Below are positions 1 to 11,913 of a DNA stretch of 64,000 nt, in pieces. Origin of the DNA: Adineta vaga. Its lineage: Eukaryota; Rotifera. A program made the position numbers and the translations under genes. How positions within the stretch are numbered: position 1 is the stretch's first letter; the number at the start of each line of letters is the position of its first letter. Where the stretch lies: NCBI GenBank assembly GCA_021613535.1, contig CP075494.1, forward strand, positions 13,764,001-13,828,000, read 5' to 3'. The notes beneath the pieces are model-generated. The model was not told the DNA's origin and made no database searches. It saw only the letters and a list, made by a program, of their open reading frames with translations.

Positions 1-41
1 AGCACGGCTTGATGCTAATGGAATAACGCACTAAATATAGT

Positions 42-84
42 TAGAGAGAGAGAGAGAGAGTGAGAGAGGGAGAGAGGGAGAGAA
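42..84. repeat. (GA)n microsatellite
   Basis: A purine-rich run of AG dinucleotides with a few interruptions lies just upstream of the TATA box of the neuropeptide gene. It is a simple repeat; GA tracts near promoters can bind GAGA-type factors in animals, but nothing here proves that role. Confidence 0.85.
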
Positions 85-91
85 AAACGAG

Positions 92-99
92 TATATAAA
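92..99 (+). promoter_or_regulatory. TATA box of the neuropeptide gene
   Basis: TATATAAA follows the GA tract. A GTAAGT donor appears at 131 and a TTTCCTAG acceptor ends at 306, so a short untranslated first exon starting about 30 bp after the TATA box, then a 176 bp 5'UTR intron, then the ATG at 321 fits well. The transcription start is inferred. Confidence 0.6.
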
Positions 100-320
100 G
101 TGATAGGAATAACCGACATAAAATCAAACTGTAAGTATTTTCACAACTGATTTTTCCTTTGTTGTCACAAACAACTAACTAAGTGACATTCTTTCTTTTT
201 CATTATTTACAATGCATATACATAATTGTTGAGAAAGGTGATAAGAAAAAACGACTTCCGAGAGAATCCACTTAAAATTGTTTTTGAATGATTTGCCATT
301 TCCTAGATTATATTTAAAAA

Positions 321-788
321 ATGAAACCTTCATCTATTCTCCTTATCCTTGCCAGTATTCTCATGGTGCTCGTATTTAAACTTGCATATACAGGTATGAA
401 ATGAATTTAGTTCAAAATTTAATAAATAAATTGACTGATTTAGATGCTGCTGCGCTGATCAATGAAGAATCCATGGTTGATAGTAGTGCAAGTGATGAAG
501 ATTATTCATCAATACGACGCAAGAAGGATACAAGCGCATTTACAGGACAACAAGTTATTCCATCACCACATCGTCGTCATCATTTGAAATTTGGTGTACT
601 TGGTAAACGTTATACCTATGGTTATTTGGGTAAACGAAATGACGGTATGTTTTAAAAGTTTTCTTTTTCTTTTCTTTTTCTATAATCAAATCTTTTTAGT
701 GCCACAAGTCAATACCGATATTGAAGATTGGTTGGATAATATGCGCGAAAGACGTGCTGGCCGTCCACAATACGGAATGTTGGGCTAA
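321..788 (+). CDS. neuropeptide precursor with three (F/Y)GxL-amide peptides
   Basis: Three exons (321-393, 444-644, 700-788) join in frame to give a 120-residue preproprotein. The start codon is followed by a typical signal peptide (MKPSSILLILASILMVLVF). An acidic spacer (SASDEDYSS) follows, then mono- and dibasic cleavage sites. Predicted products are HHLKFGVL-amide (after RR, before GKR), YTYGYL-amide (before GKR), and AGRPQYGML-amide (after RR; its amidation Gly is the last residue before the stop). Gly followed by Lys-Arg is the classic signal for convertase cleavage and amidation, so this is a secreted peptide hormone or transmitter precursor. The three peptides share the ending (F/Y)-G-x-L. 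This loosely recalls allatostatin-A/buccalin endings (FGL-amide), but the residue order differs and I recognise no exact family. Both introns are near 50 bp. An AATAAA follows 38 bp after the stop. Confidence 0.8.
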
Positions 789-825
789 AATGTCTGTATA
801 CTATCGACACTTTATCATACTATTC

Positions 826-831
826 AATAAA
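826..831 (+). terminator. polyadenylation signal AATAAA
   Basis: AATAAA lies 38 bp after the stop codon of the neuropeptide gene, a normal distance for a short 3'UTR. Confidence 0.5.
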
Positions 832-2267
832 CAATATCCCTTTCATTATTTCATTCTTTTATCATCACTAAACAATAATAATATCATTGCTAGCAATGCT
901 ATATTCTTTTATTGGATTTAATTGATAAAAGAAGTGATAGAAATTGTCACGCATAAATTTATCTATTTTTTCATTCAAATTCAATACCAAATATAGCATC
1001 TGAAAGGGTTAGTCCAACATAACTTTGATTACTGGAAGCATGAAATAAACATTTCATCGTACTGAGAAGTCAGATGAACTTTAGTTTGAATTTAAGAATG
1101 TCTGCGTTTAGATTATGATCTTTTATGATTGTTGATAAATAATGAGCATTTATGAAAGAAAAATGATGCGTGTTTAGTAATTGACATAACGTCGAGACAA
1201 ATTTTGTTTCATGAGTCTATTCATCTTGCAGACTATCGCTTATTGCGGAGTGGAAAGTTTCTTTTTTTTCATCCGATGATTAAAATTCAGGAAAATGCGA
1301 CTCTCGTTTGTTCATAGACAATCAATGTCTTTTCTAAAAGTACGTTTGGATTCTAGCATAATTGATTGATAGATGATATCGACTGAAAGAAGGAAAAACA
1401 TATTATGACTATATTAAAAATGAATGTGAAGTAATTGAATAGTATAGACGTGCTTTTGATATACTGTTGTTCTACTTACACTCAACTGACAGACAATTAT
1501 GAAAAGAAAACAAAGTAAAGATTCAATTGTATTATATTTCAATTTAGATTGGTAAAGCTTAAGTTTTGTGCATGTCTTTTCTTCTGAAAGATTGGGAACT
1601 TTAATTTCACTAAATGAAACATTCTTTGATATTCTAGTGTTGAATTTAGATGATTTTATTGTGTATAGATAGAAACTAGTGAAGTCGCCAAAATAAATTC
1701 AGTTATAAATGTATCACTATTGACATAGGTTCATGATCAACAAATATGTGTCCCTTTCTTTTACTTCGTAGTATATATAAGTTTTAACCAGACATGTATG
1801 TATATATAAATATGTCAATTATTAAATAAATGTTTGTATATGAAGAGAAACTACTTTACACAGTTTTGTTTGTAAAGTAAGTCGAAAACAGAACAGATAC
1901 AAACAACAACAGTTGTAAAATGAAGAGAGAGAGAGACAGAAAAAAAGAACACCGTTGGGTATCGGCAATGAGGAGAAGAAAAAAACACTGTGTTACAGTT
2001 ACAAGAAGATCAAGAATAAACGACGAATAAAAAGAAATGGCAATTCACACATGCACACACATTAGCGTGACTATTCTAAAACATTTTGATCAAATAAAAG
2101 ACAAACTACAAAGCACAAGAGAAAAAGAAACTTGTTTCAAAATCATTTTGAGCTTGAAAAACAAGAAACAATGTTTTTACGAAAATAGATGATGCCATAA
2201 GAGACAAATATGTTCTTCATTAATTGATTAACTTATGTGTAAAGAGATTTAACACAGAAATTAATGT
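832..2267. other. intergenic region, no gene seen
   Basis: About 1.4 kb of AT-rich sequence between the 3' end of the neuropeptide gene and the 3' end of the convergent perlecan gene. Only short stop-rich frames are present. It probably holds the two 3'UTRs; I see no RNA gene or repeat in it. Confidence 0.6.
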
Positions 2268-5200
2268 CTAAGAACGTCTCTTCTTCTTCTTCTTACGCAC
2301 TTCACCATTTCCACGGATACTAACTGGAGCATAAGCAAGATATGGTTGAGGTTGACCAGGAACATTGACCGAACATTGTAAATACATTTGTTCAGAAGTT
2401 GCATCATCAGTTGGAGCAACAATAACACTATTTCCTTGTTGCTATAGAAAAAATAAATAAATAAAAATAATTTTTTTCTCCTTCATAAATATTCTTGTTT
2501 AATTATGAATACATACACGAGCATAATTTGGTAAACTTGTATCATGTGCGTATTTACCCCATGTAACTGTATACTGTTGAGTACCTTTGACATTACATGT
2601 AAAAGTAACTTTTTCACCACGTCCAACAGTTGCTTCAGTTGGTTCAACAGTTACATCTATAGGAATACCCTGTTGTTGTTGATAATCACCACCTTGATCA
2701 TAATTTGCAGCTGAACCACCTGAAACAAAAGAAGAAAACCATTATTTTAGTTCTAAAAGAAACTATTGCTTACCATCGAGTCGAAGATCATAGCTATTTT
2801 CTTGGGCGCCAACTTCTGGTGCACGTGGAAAAGTGACTTCACATCTAATTGGACAAATACAATAAATAAAAGCTCATATTGAACATTAATTCTTACCGAT
2901 AACGACCAGCATCATTTGCTTGAGCATTACGAATAGTTACTAAACCATTTGGATGAACTTCAACATCTATACAGAAAATATTCATACACAGTTTCATACA
3001 ATTGTAACTATTTGAATTTTACTATTTTCTAATGTTCGACCATCTTTAGTAAAAACATATTCATATGGTTGTTCAACACTACCATGAACGGTACATTGTA
3101 AATATATATCACGTCCTATTTGATGACTTTGCTCATCACGTGGCTGAAAACGTACATCGACATAACTACGTGAACCTTCATTTGAACCACCTAGAGAGAT
3201 AATATTGTTTCAAAGTAAGTCAAAAATCAAGAATATAACTTATCGCTCTTACCATAGCCTCCATACTGTCCTTCTAAATAAGAAAGTGAAAAAGAAAAAG
3301 AAGTGTCCGAAATAATGAAGGTATATGCGATAAAACTTACGACTTCCTTTCCATCGAATATAAACTGGTGCTGATGCACGACCGTATGAATTGACAACAT
3401 CAAGTGTATATCGTCCATCAATATAATTTGATTGACCTTCTACATGTAATGTACCATCTTCACGTGCACTAACACCATCAGGTAAATATGTCGAACCATC
3501 TTTTGCCCAAGTTATGGTTGATCCACTATCTCCCTGAAATCAAAGAAAACATTCTATACAAGAAATATATTTATATTGGAAAGAAATCTTACATAAAGAT
3601 TTGGTCTTATATCGATTATTTCACCATAACCAACTTCATAATTACTTTCAGAGAAACTAACTTGTGGAGCAACAGCGGCTGGATGACCCTGTCCTCGACC
3701 ATGTCGTGGTTCAACGATAATAGTTAATTCTTGTCGATCTTCACCATGTGAATTACGTACGATAACTTGATATGTACCACTTGCGTCAAGTGTCGCACGA
3801 TGAAGAATGAGTCGATTTGGTTCAACAGTGAACAATGATGGAATCGGTTGATTACCATGAACTGTTAATTTATTCCAAATAACTTCAATTGGATCGTTTG
3901 ACTAAAAACATATATTATCATTCATGAATCAAAGTCGTTTGTTAATTATAGTTCTTAGACTTACACCAACAGTATATTGAACAATCATACGTTGACCTTC
4001 TTTCAAAGTAATTGTTCGTGGTTCAATTCTTATTTTTGGTGGTCCATCTAAAAATTAAATGATGTTCTTTTCAAATTAGAGCCTTCAATCAATCGATCAA
4101 CTAACCGACACCTGCAGGTGCTCGATCACGAGCTTCAACACGAATTTCATATGGAACAGTAATTGGTGTACCAACAGAATCGTGTAATTCACAATAATAA
4201 GTGCCCGAAAAATCCGGTCGTGCACCAGTAATTTGTAAAGAATTACCATCTTGATAAATACCTGATGGAAGTCCTTGACCATCACCACGTCGCCAATAGA
4301 CTCGATAGTAACCACCTTGTGGTTGAACTGTTTGACTTGAACCTTCAGCAATGATCAATGGACTGGGTGGAGAAAATGCTGGTTGACCATAACCAGGACT
4401 GGTGGGTCGAACTTGGCCTAATAAGAGATCATGTAATCGATGCAAATATATTCATATATTCTTATAACAAGAACAAACCTGGACGATAATCTAAGTAAGC
4501 AGCAACACGTTCAATATGACCATCAGGAAACGTTATTGTAGCAATATAGTTTCCACCTTGTTCAGTTGATGGATTACGGAAGACCAAATCATTACCTTCT
4601 TGAATTACACCAATTGGTAATGGACTACCATCTGTACGACCCCAAACAACTGATTGTGGTTGAGCATTCTAGTGAAAATCAATGAGCGAATTGTCATACA
4701 GAATATAGATTTAACAATAGTATTGATCACATACAAGTACTTGTAATGGAATACGTTGTTCAGCTTGATTACCATCTAAGACAATACTTAATGGGGTAGT
4801 ACCATATGCATCATATGGTCGATGATCAACATAGTATGAACCACGTGAACCAGGGCCATAGGATGGTTGTGGTGGATCTAAAATATATGTACGTCATTTG
4901 TTTATTTTTCATTTAGTATAAATTTAATATTTACATGGTTGATATTGATCTTCTCGTACGCATTGATTAATTCGTGCATCAAGAACATAACCTCCGCGAC
5001 ACCGTTCACATCGATCACCTTCGCTATTACCTTGACAATCCTAATATAATAAGAAAACACACGAGAATTACAATCCATAGCGACAACACAATTTCTTCTA
5101 CATACAAAACATTTGCCTGTTTCACGATCACATCGATCTGATCGATCATGACATAATGATCGACACGACCAACATTGTCCCAAATAAATACCAACTAATG

Positions 5201-8200
5201 GATGTGGACGACCATAACCTTCAGCACATTTTTCACACGATGAACCAGTATAATTGGCTGGACAACGGCATGCTTCAACTGTCGGTGCTGTATCAGCGTA
5301 ACCTTCTCGTGCAGCAACATTCAATGTAACACCACGAAGACTAGAAAAAACGAAAACAAAATGCAAAAATAATCGATAGAATAGATCTTCTTACACAGCA
5401 GTACGTCGACCACCAATAGGATTTATTTTAACAAGAAAAGTATCCAAATCTGAAAGTGCCATAAGGATATTTTCTCGATCAATATATGTACCATCTTTAC
5501 GAGTAAATGTTCTCTACAAGAAAAACATATATTTCATCGATTTCTTATAATGTTCTTTTGTTCATATTCATACCTCATTACATGGAACTGAATAAGTAGC
5601 ATTTGTATTTGCTTTAAATCGTTGACTTTGTGGAAGTTTATGAACAAGATCAATATTATTGCCACGTAACCAGATAAATTCATCGTTACTTGGTGCTTCT
5701 TTATCATTACCATCATTAGTAAAATGTATATCAATATTACCATCATATAATGCTACCAAATCACCAAGTGCTTTTTGTGGTGCTTTCCAATAAAGAACGT
5801 CATTAGCTGGTCGACCTAAAGAATTTTGATCAATTGCTAATTCTCGTCCACCATGAAGTTGTTGAATACGATCACCAGCTTCATATCGATCAGTTGCAAA
5901 ATTTTTCGGTATAACATTCCAGTTATTTAATGGAAGAGCATTCTAATTGAAGGACATTTTATAGATAAATATCAATAAATATTAAATCGAAAACTTACAG
6001 CTTGTCGTCGCCAATCCGATGACGTACAATCAGTTGAAACACCCGAACAGAAGCATGGCAAACAACCGTTAGGTGTTGTTGGATTCAAATAGAAATGGCT
6101 ACGTTTACATTGATTACATCGATCACCTTCGACATTGTATTTACAAATACAACGACCACCACGTTCCATATGTGTACCAGATGGATCACAACCTATGTAG
6201 AAAGAAAGAAAGAAAGAAAGATAAAGAGTTGTTGTCTGTATTTAAATTGAATAGATATGTACCTAATGAGGGTTCTGGTACACCTGTACTTGGTACACAG
6301 TCATAAATGGTACCTCGACGAGCATCACCTTGATAACCTGGAGCACAGAATTCACAATTGAAACCAGCGGTATTATGTTGACAGTTCTAAACCGGAAAAT
6401 AAAATAAAATATGTACTATTCCTTTTTTGATAATGCATACGAGACATCTTCCATCACTTGAACAATGGGATGAATGTCCATTACAGTTACATTGTTGTGT
6501 GGGTGGTGATCGACCATTTGGATCTGTTATTCAAAAATCAATAGTATGAATCAAAATTCAATTACAATGAAATAAAAATACGAACCAATAATAACATCAA
6601 CAATTGCATCGGGAGTAGCGAAAATAAAACCTTGATTATTGAGAGCTTCACATGAATATGCACCAGCATCAGCTATAACCACATTACGAACAGTAAGTGT
6701 ACCGGTAACAAAATTTGGATCATTCGTATCAATGGCTTGTAACATTGTACATCGGCCATTATCAGAACCATCATTACATACATGTCCCCAATTGAGTCGC
6801 CAATTGATATAGGGTGCTGGGGAACCACGAGCTGTACATTGAATTGTTAAGGTTTGTCCAACATTGACTTGAATTTGACGTTGTGGTGGGGCAACCACCG
6901 TTGGTTTAACTTTATATATTGAAATATATATGTATGACAGTTTTTTCTATGTCTATGACTTACCACAACCAATTTCATCTGAACGATCAGGACAATCGTT
7001 ATAACCATCACATTGAAATGATCGTGGAATACATACAGGATTCGGTGATGTAGCATTGGGTCCACCACAATGAAATTCACTTGGTTTACAGTGACGCTGA
7101 CGAGGAAGTAATTCTATTCGAGAGAATTCAATTATATTCATTTTTTCTCTAATAAAAACAAAATAAATTCTCTTTACATACCACAATAACGTTGATCTTC
7201 GTCACTTCCATCATCACAATCACTAAAATAGATGAATAGAAATCTCTTATATAATCATAAGGTTAATTTTGTCTCACCGATCACCATCGCACATCCAAAA
7301 TTTCTGTACGCATTTACGTCCTCGATCAGCATTAGTACAATGAATTTCATTTGGTTGACATTGATCACCTAAATTTATATACACAATGAAACTACAACAA
7401 TCAAACTAACATTCACGATAAATTACCTGAGCCAGATGCTAAAATTATAAACATATTGAAATTAGTTAAAACAAAAAATTATCAAATCAACTTACGTCCA
7501 GCTTCATCACTATTGTCACCACAATCGTTTTTACCATCAAAAAGATATGCACGAGGAATACATCGACCATTGCGACAGGTTGCTTCATCAATACTACAGC
7601 GACCAGAAACGGGTTGTGAAGGTGCATCTAAACAGAAATAGAGATTAGTGAATCAATTCTAATTTGTCAACATACAAGTAATTTGAAGATTAGTTGAACC
7701 ACTTGCTGATTGACCACTAGCACTAATTGCTTCACAAGTGTAAACACCTGAATCTTGAGATGATGCTCGAGGAATAATTAATTGATCAGAATAACCACGA
7801 TCAACTGTTCCTCGATTCTATTAATAAAATTAATCAAAAGCGATTTCATAGGAAAATTCAAGTATGTTATTTACTGAAGCAAATGTCCATCGGTAACTAT
7901 TGGCTTGTTCACTGGTACGACAGCGAAGAATGATTTGCGCACCTTCATGTGGTTGACCTTGAGCGATGTCGACTGTTACAGTAAAACCACCACCTAAAGA
8001 AAGAAAAAAGATGAAGATACAGTATTTTAGTTAAAAGACTATGATCAAACCATAGAATGGACCACCTGGTGTTGGGATTGGACCTGAACGAAAAGAAATT
8101 GCATATTGCTATCATTCATTTCTTTTATATCGATAAAAAAAACTACCTCCGAAAGTAAGAACACTATTTGCATCAGCATAGCTACTGCCTGGTATTGAAC

Positions 8201-9205
8201 AACGATAGTTGCCCAAATAAGGTCTTGAAATAGGTCGAATATGAAGAGTTTTACCACGTGGATAAAGTGGCTGTTCATCGTTAATAAGCTAAATAAATAG
8301 ATCAGAGGTTTCTTTTTAATCTCTATCTACCTAAAAATAGAACATACTCGATTGTTAAAAAACCATTGAATACCACCTTCATCTTCTGGTAAAGCACCGT
8401 CACATTGAATTTCAACATAATCACCATCAGCCATATCAGGTGCAATAATACGTAAATATCCACGACCAGCAGCACCGGCTGAAAATATCCAAAAATATCC
8501 TGTATTTTTCAAAGTTCGTTTTTTTAAACTTACGCGTAGGTGCGCGTCCTGGACCATCGGGTGATGGAACATAACGACCTTCTTGCATAGTTAAAATAGC
8601 CGAACCACTATTACCAACTGCATCTTGTGCCATACATGTATATTTACCAATTTTACTTGTATCATCAATGGTAATACGTGCTCGTAAAGCAACTTGAGAT
8701 ATAGTTACTTGTTTATCATTTGTTTCAGCTGGATTAGTGAGAGCATAACGCTAAAAAACGTATTGATAAATGAATTGCATAGATAAACTAAATAAGATTT
8801 TACTCGTTCAGGTTCTTCTTGAATCCAATAAATAGCTGTACTTGCATCAGCACCGTATACAGTACATGTAATTTCATATGTTTGACCACGTTGCACTTGA
8901 AGAAGTTCTGGACTAACAACAACACGAAGTTCAACTCGATCAGCTGATCCTGGTTGAACAGGTGTAGGTGTTGTATCTTCTGAATAAAAAATGATAATTA
9001 TTAATAGAAATGACATCGATTATAAGTCATAAGTTACCTTCAGTGACATTGGATTGAGTTACATTTCCTAAATTAGATAAAACAAAACTTATTATTCTAT
9101 CATTACATCATATTAGATTAAAAAAATAAGCAACAAAATCAATCATTGAATAATAATTATAAACATGCAAAAAATCTCTATTTGTTATTTTTCATTGTGT
9201 TACAA

Positions 9206-9236
<31 letters not shown>

Positions 9237-11913
9237 TTAATGTAAGTTAAATAAAGATGATGTTATACGATTACTAACATATGTACCGTTCGAATGAGAA
9301 CAACAACAAGAAGAAGAAGAAGCTTATTAATAAATAAGCATCAGTACCATTACGAAATAACAATTGACATTTAAAATGTTAATCTCACGTTTTACATCTG
9401 CAAGGAAAGATTCTCTGGATGGATGATGATATCTTCCTGCATATTCAATTTCTTCATCATCATAATATTCAATATCATCATTTGCTGATATTGAACTAAT
9501 CCTTCGTTGAGTTGTTGTAGTAATAGTAGTAGTAGTAGCAGTAGTAGCAGTAGTAGCTATTGTTGTTGATATTAAACTTCGAACTCTACCATCTATATCA
9601 ACTTCATCATCATAATATTCAATATCCTCAATTGGTGTTGAAGTCGGGGTCATTGTTTTTTTTCTTGTTGTTTTCACAGTTGTAGTTGTAGTTCTATATT
9701 CAATTAAATCATCTTCGTCTGAATCATCATAATATTCTACATCATCATTTGATATTGTTGTTTTACTCTCAATTCGCTGCGCTTTAGTTGTAATGATTAT
9801 AACATCGTCATCATTAATTGCATCATCTTCTTCTACATTATCATCATAGACTGGAGTGATTTTTGTTATTGTCTTTGCCGTCTTTATGAGAGTATCTTCG
9901 ATAGATTTATCCTCATCATCATATTCTATGATTCATGCATAAATAAATGATTACAAATTCATGCAAAAGAAAAGAACAAATCAATCACACATTCGTTTTG
10001 ATAGACTTACCATCAATATCGAGTGCATCTAAAATAATAATAACAAAAGATCAATTCATTGTTTTGATAATTTCTATCAAAGTATTCGAAAACAAGCAAT
10101 AAGCAAACAAGCATATGAACATCAATGTTTTAGACAAAAAAAGCATTCATACTATTGATATTGTCGTGCACAAAACCATTCCATAAAAATCTTGAGTCAT
10201 TTCAACAATACCTATTGTTGTTGTCCATAATGTATCATTACCAGTTGCTGTATCATTTAATGATATTGTGGTTACATCAATACCCACATCTGTTACTGTT
10301 TCATTATCAGCAATTGTGGTTAAATTAGAATCGATAGTAATCGATTCAAAAGTTGTGATTGAATCCAAACTTGTCGTTCCATTGTTAATAACAGCTGTAG
10401 CATTATCATCTTCAGTTGTTTGACCATTGCCTGGTAGAACTGTTGTAAATATATCAGTACCATTGTCAACAATAAGGATAGTCGATGTTTCGAGGTTGTT
10501 ATTAACACTTGTTGCTTTTCCATCAGTAGCTTCATCAGTACTATTTGCATCAACAGTGACTGTCTCAATTGTTGCAGTACCAATTGTAGTACCATCAATG
10601 ACTATACCAGTTGCAGCTGGCTCAATTGTTTCAGTAGCCACTGTAGTAGCAACTTCAGCAGTAATTGTTGCGGTAGTTCCTTTTGGTAAAATGACTGTAG
10701 TATCATCAAGGACTATACCAGTTGCAGCTGGTTCAACTGTTTCAGCAGCCTCTGTAGTAGCAACTTCAGCAGTTATTGTTGCGGTAGTTCCTTTTGGTAA
10801 AATGACTGTAGTACCATCAAGGACTATACCAGTTGCAGCTGGTTCAACTGTTTCAGCAGCCTCTGTAGTAGCAACTTCAGCAGTTATTGTTGCGGTAGTT
10901 CCTTTTGGTAAGACGATTGTTGTACCATCATTGAGTATAGCTGTAACTGTTACTGATTCTGTGTTAGCTGATACGGCAGTGGCAACTCCATCTTTGACTG
11001 CAATTTAGGATATAAAAAGATGAAAATAGTACAACAGAAAAAAAAGAGAGACAACAAGAAGCTTTTAGCAGCAGAGGCAGGCAAATTTTTTTTACAAAAT
11101 TAATATGAAAAGAGAAACATCTTTTTTTGAACTTACCAACAGCGTTTGAACTTGTAGTAACTAAAATAAGAAAAAACAATGCATTTAGTTGAGTAGCAAG
11201 GAAAAGAAAAATTATGTTGGCAAACGAAGCAAGCATAATGAATAGTTTCATCAAAAGAATACATGCAAAGAAAGATTTTATCATGAATCAACATCACACC
11301 TATAGCCCCTGATTCAATTAGGGTGATTTCTTGAACTGTCGTCTCTGATTCATCTGTAACTGTTTGCGGTACATCAGCACGCTCCATTTCAATTCCAATT
11401 GGTTCTATACTTCCAGTAATCGAAACAGTTTCAGTTGGTAATAATAGAGAAGAAGCATTTGTAGCTGAAGGTGAAGCAGTTATGAAAATTAAGTTTGGAT
11501 CTTTGATGATCGTTCATTAGCTACTTACTACAATCAAGTTCATCAGAACCATCAGCACATTCAGGATTACCATTACAATAGGTAGCACACGTTTCATTAT
11601 CATCTTTGCAAAGATTAGTTCCTTCTGCGCAAGGAAAACCTAATAGCAAGAAAAGCAAGTAGCAAAGCAGTGTGAAAGCGGCAATAATTGAAGACGATAC
11701 ATAAAGCAATCAATAAAACTAGTGAAACTTACTTTCATTACTTTGTCGTCTAAATCTACGCCTTGATTCGATAGTGGCGGAAGAAGTCTAATGTGAAAAT
11801 AATTCAAATGATTTTCGATTATATTCGAACAAAGCTTTTCTTACTTGTGATATCGATAAACTTGCAATAAAGCAAATCCACAGGAGAATACCTGTGATAA
11901 TCTTAGCGTCCAT
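2268..11913 (-). CDS. HSPG2: perlecan-like basement-membrane proteoglycan
   Basis: A multi-exon gene (many introns of about 50-60 bp; roughly 2,300 residues by my estimate, against about 4,400 in human perlecan). The ATG at 11913 opens a signal peptide ([19 protein letters not shown]). In order I read: LDLa; a Thr/Ser-rich part with 37-residue repeats; an acidic part with repeated EYYDD; three Ig domains; three LDLa repeats (about 7.6-7.0 kb); an Ig domain; laminin-type EGF; a laminin IV (LamB) domain (about 5.9-5.3 kb); more laminin EGF; then about six Ig-like domains, ending with the basic tail RKKKKKRRS. The LDLa-LamB/EGF-Ig order is that of perlecan/UNC-52/Trol, an extracellular scaffold of basement membranes. 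Odd points: no C-terminal laminin G/EGF domain V, several late Ig-like domains without the disulfide cysteines, and a 12-nt micro-exon. Exon borders in the Thr-rich part (9.1-11.5 kb) are least certain. Confidence 0.88.
7427..7438 (-). other. 12-nt perlecan micro-exon encoding PSGS
   Basis: On the minus strand CATCTGGCTCAG is preceded by TTTTAG and followed by GTAATT. The exon upstream ends in phase 1 with C at 7496, and the next exon starts at 7368. Joined, they read ...DEAG-PSGS-GDQC..., with the micro-exon between two LDLa repeats. Skipping it keeps the frame (DEAG-R-DQC). Confidence 0.7.
9209..9237. repeat. (TAA)n microsatellite in a perlecan intron
   Basis: About nine AAT/TAA units lie inside the intron between the acidic Tyr-rich exon and the short exon encoding NVTQSNVTE. 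Confidence 0.85.
10570..10935 (-). repeat. 111-bp (37-residue) Thr-rich coding repeats
   Basis: Three and a bit head-to-tail copies with a period of exactly 111 bp (the marker TTTTGGTAA recurs at 10681, 10792 and 10903). In the perlecan frame each copy gives 37 residues rich in Thr, Ala and Val, containing [19 protein letters not shown]. The two middle copies are nearly identical. Multiple Ser/Thr next to Pro and Ala suggest an O-glycosylated, mucin-like stalk. Confidence 0.85.

Noticed and set aside
10427-11008. 193-residue plus-strand frame rich in Val/Ser/Ala
   Set aside because: It is the antisense shadow of the 111-bp Thr-rich perlecan repeats.
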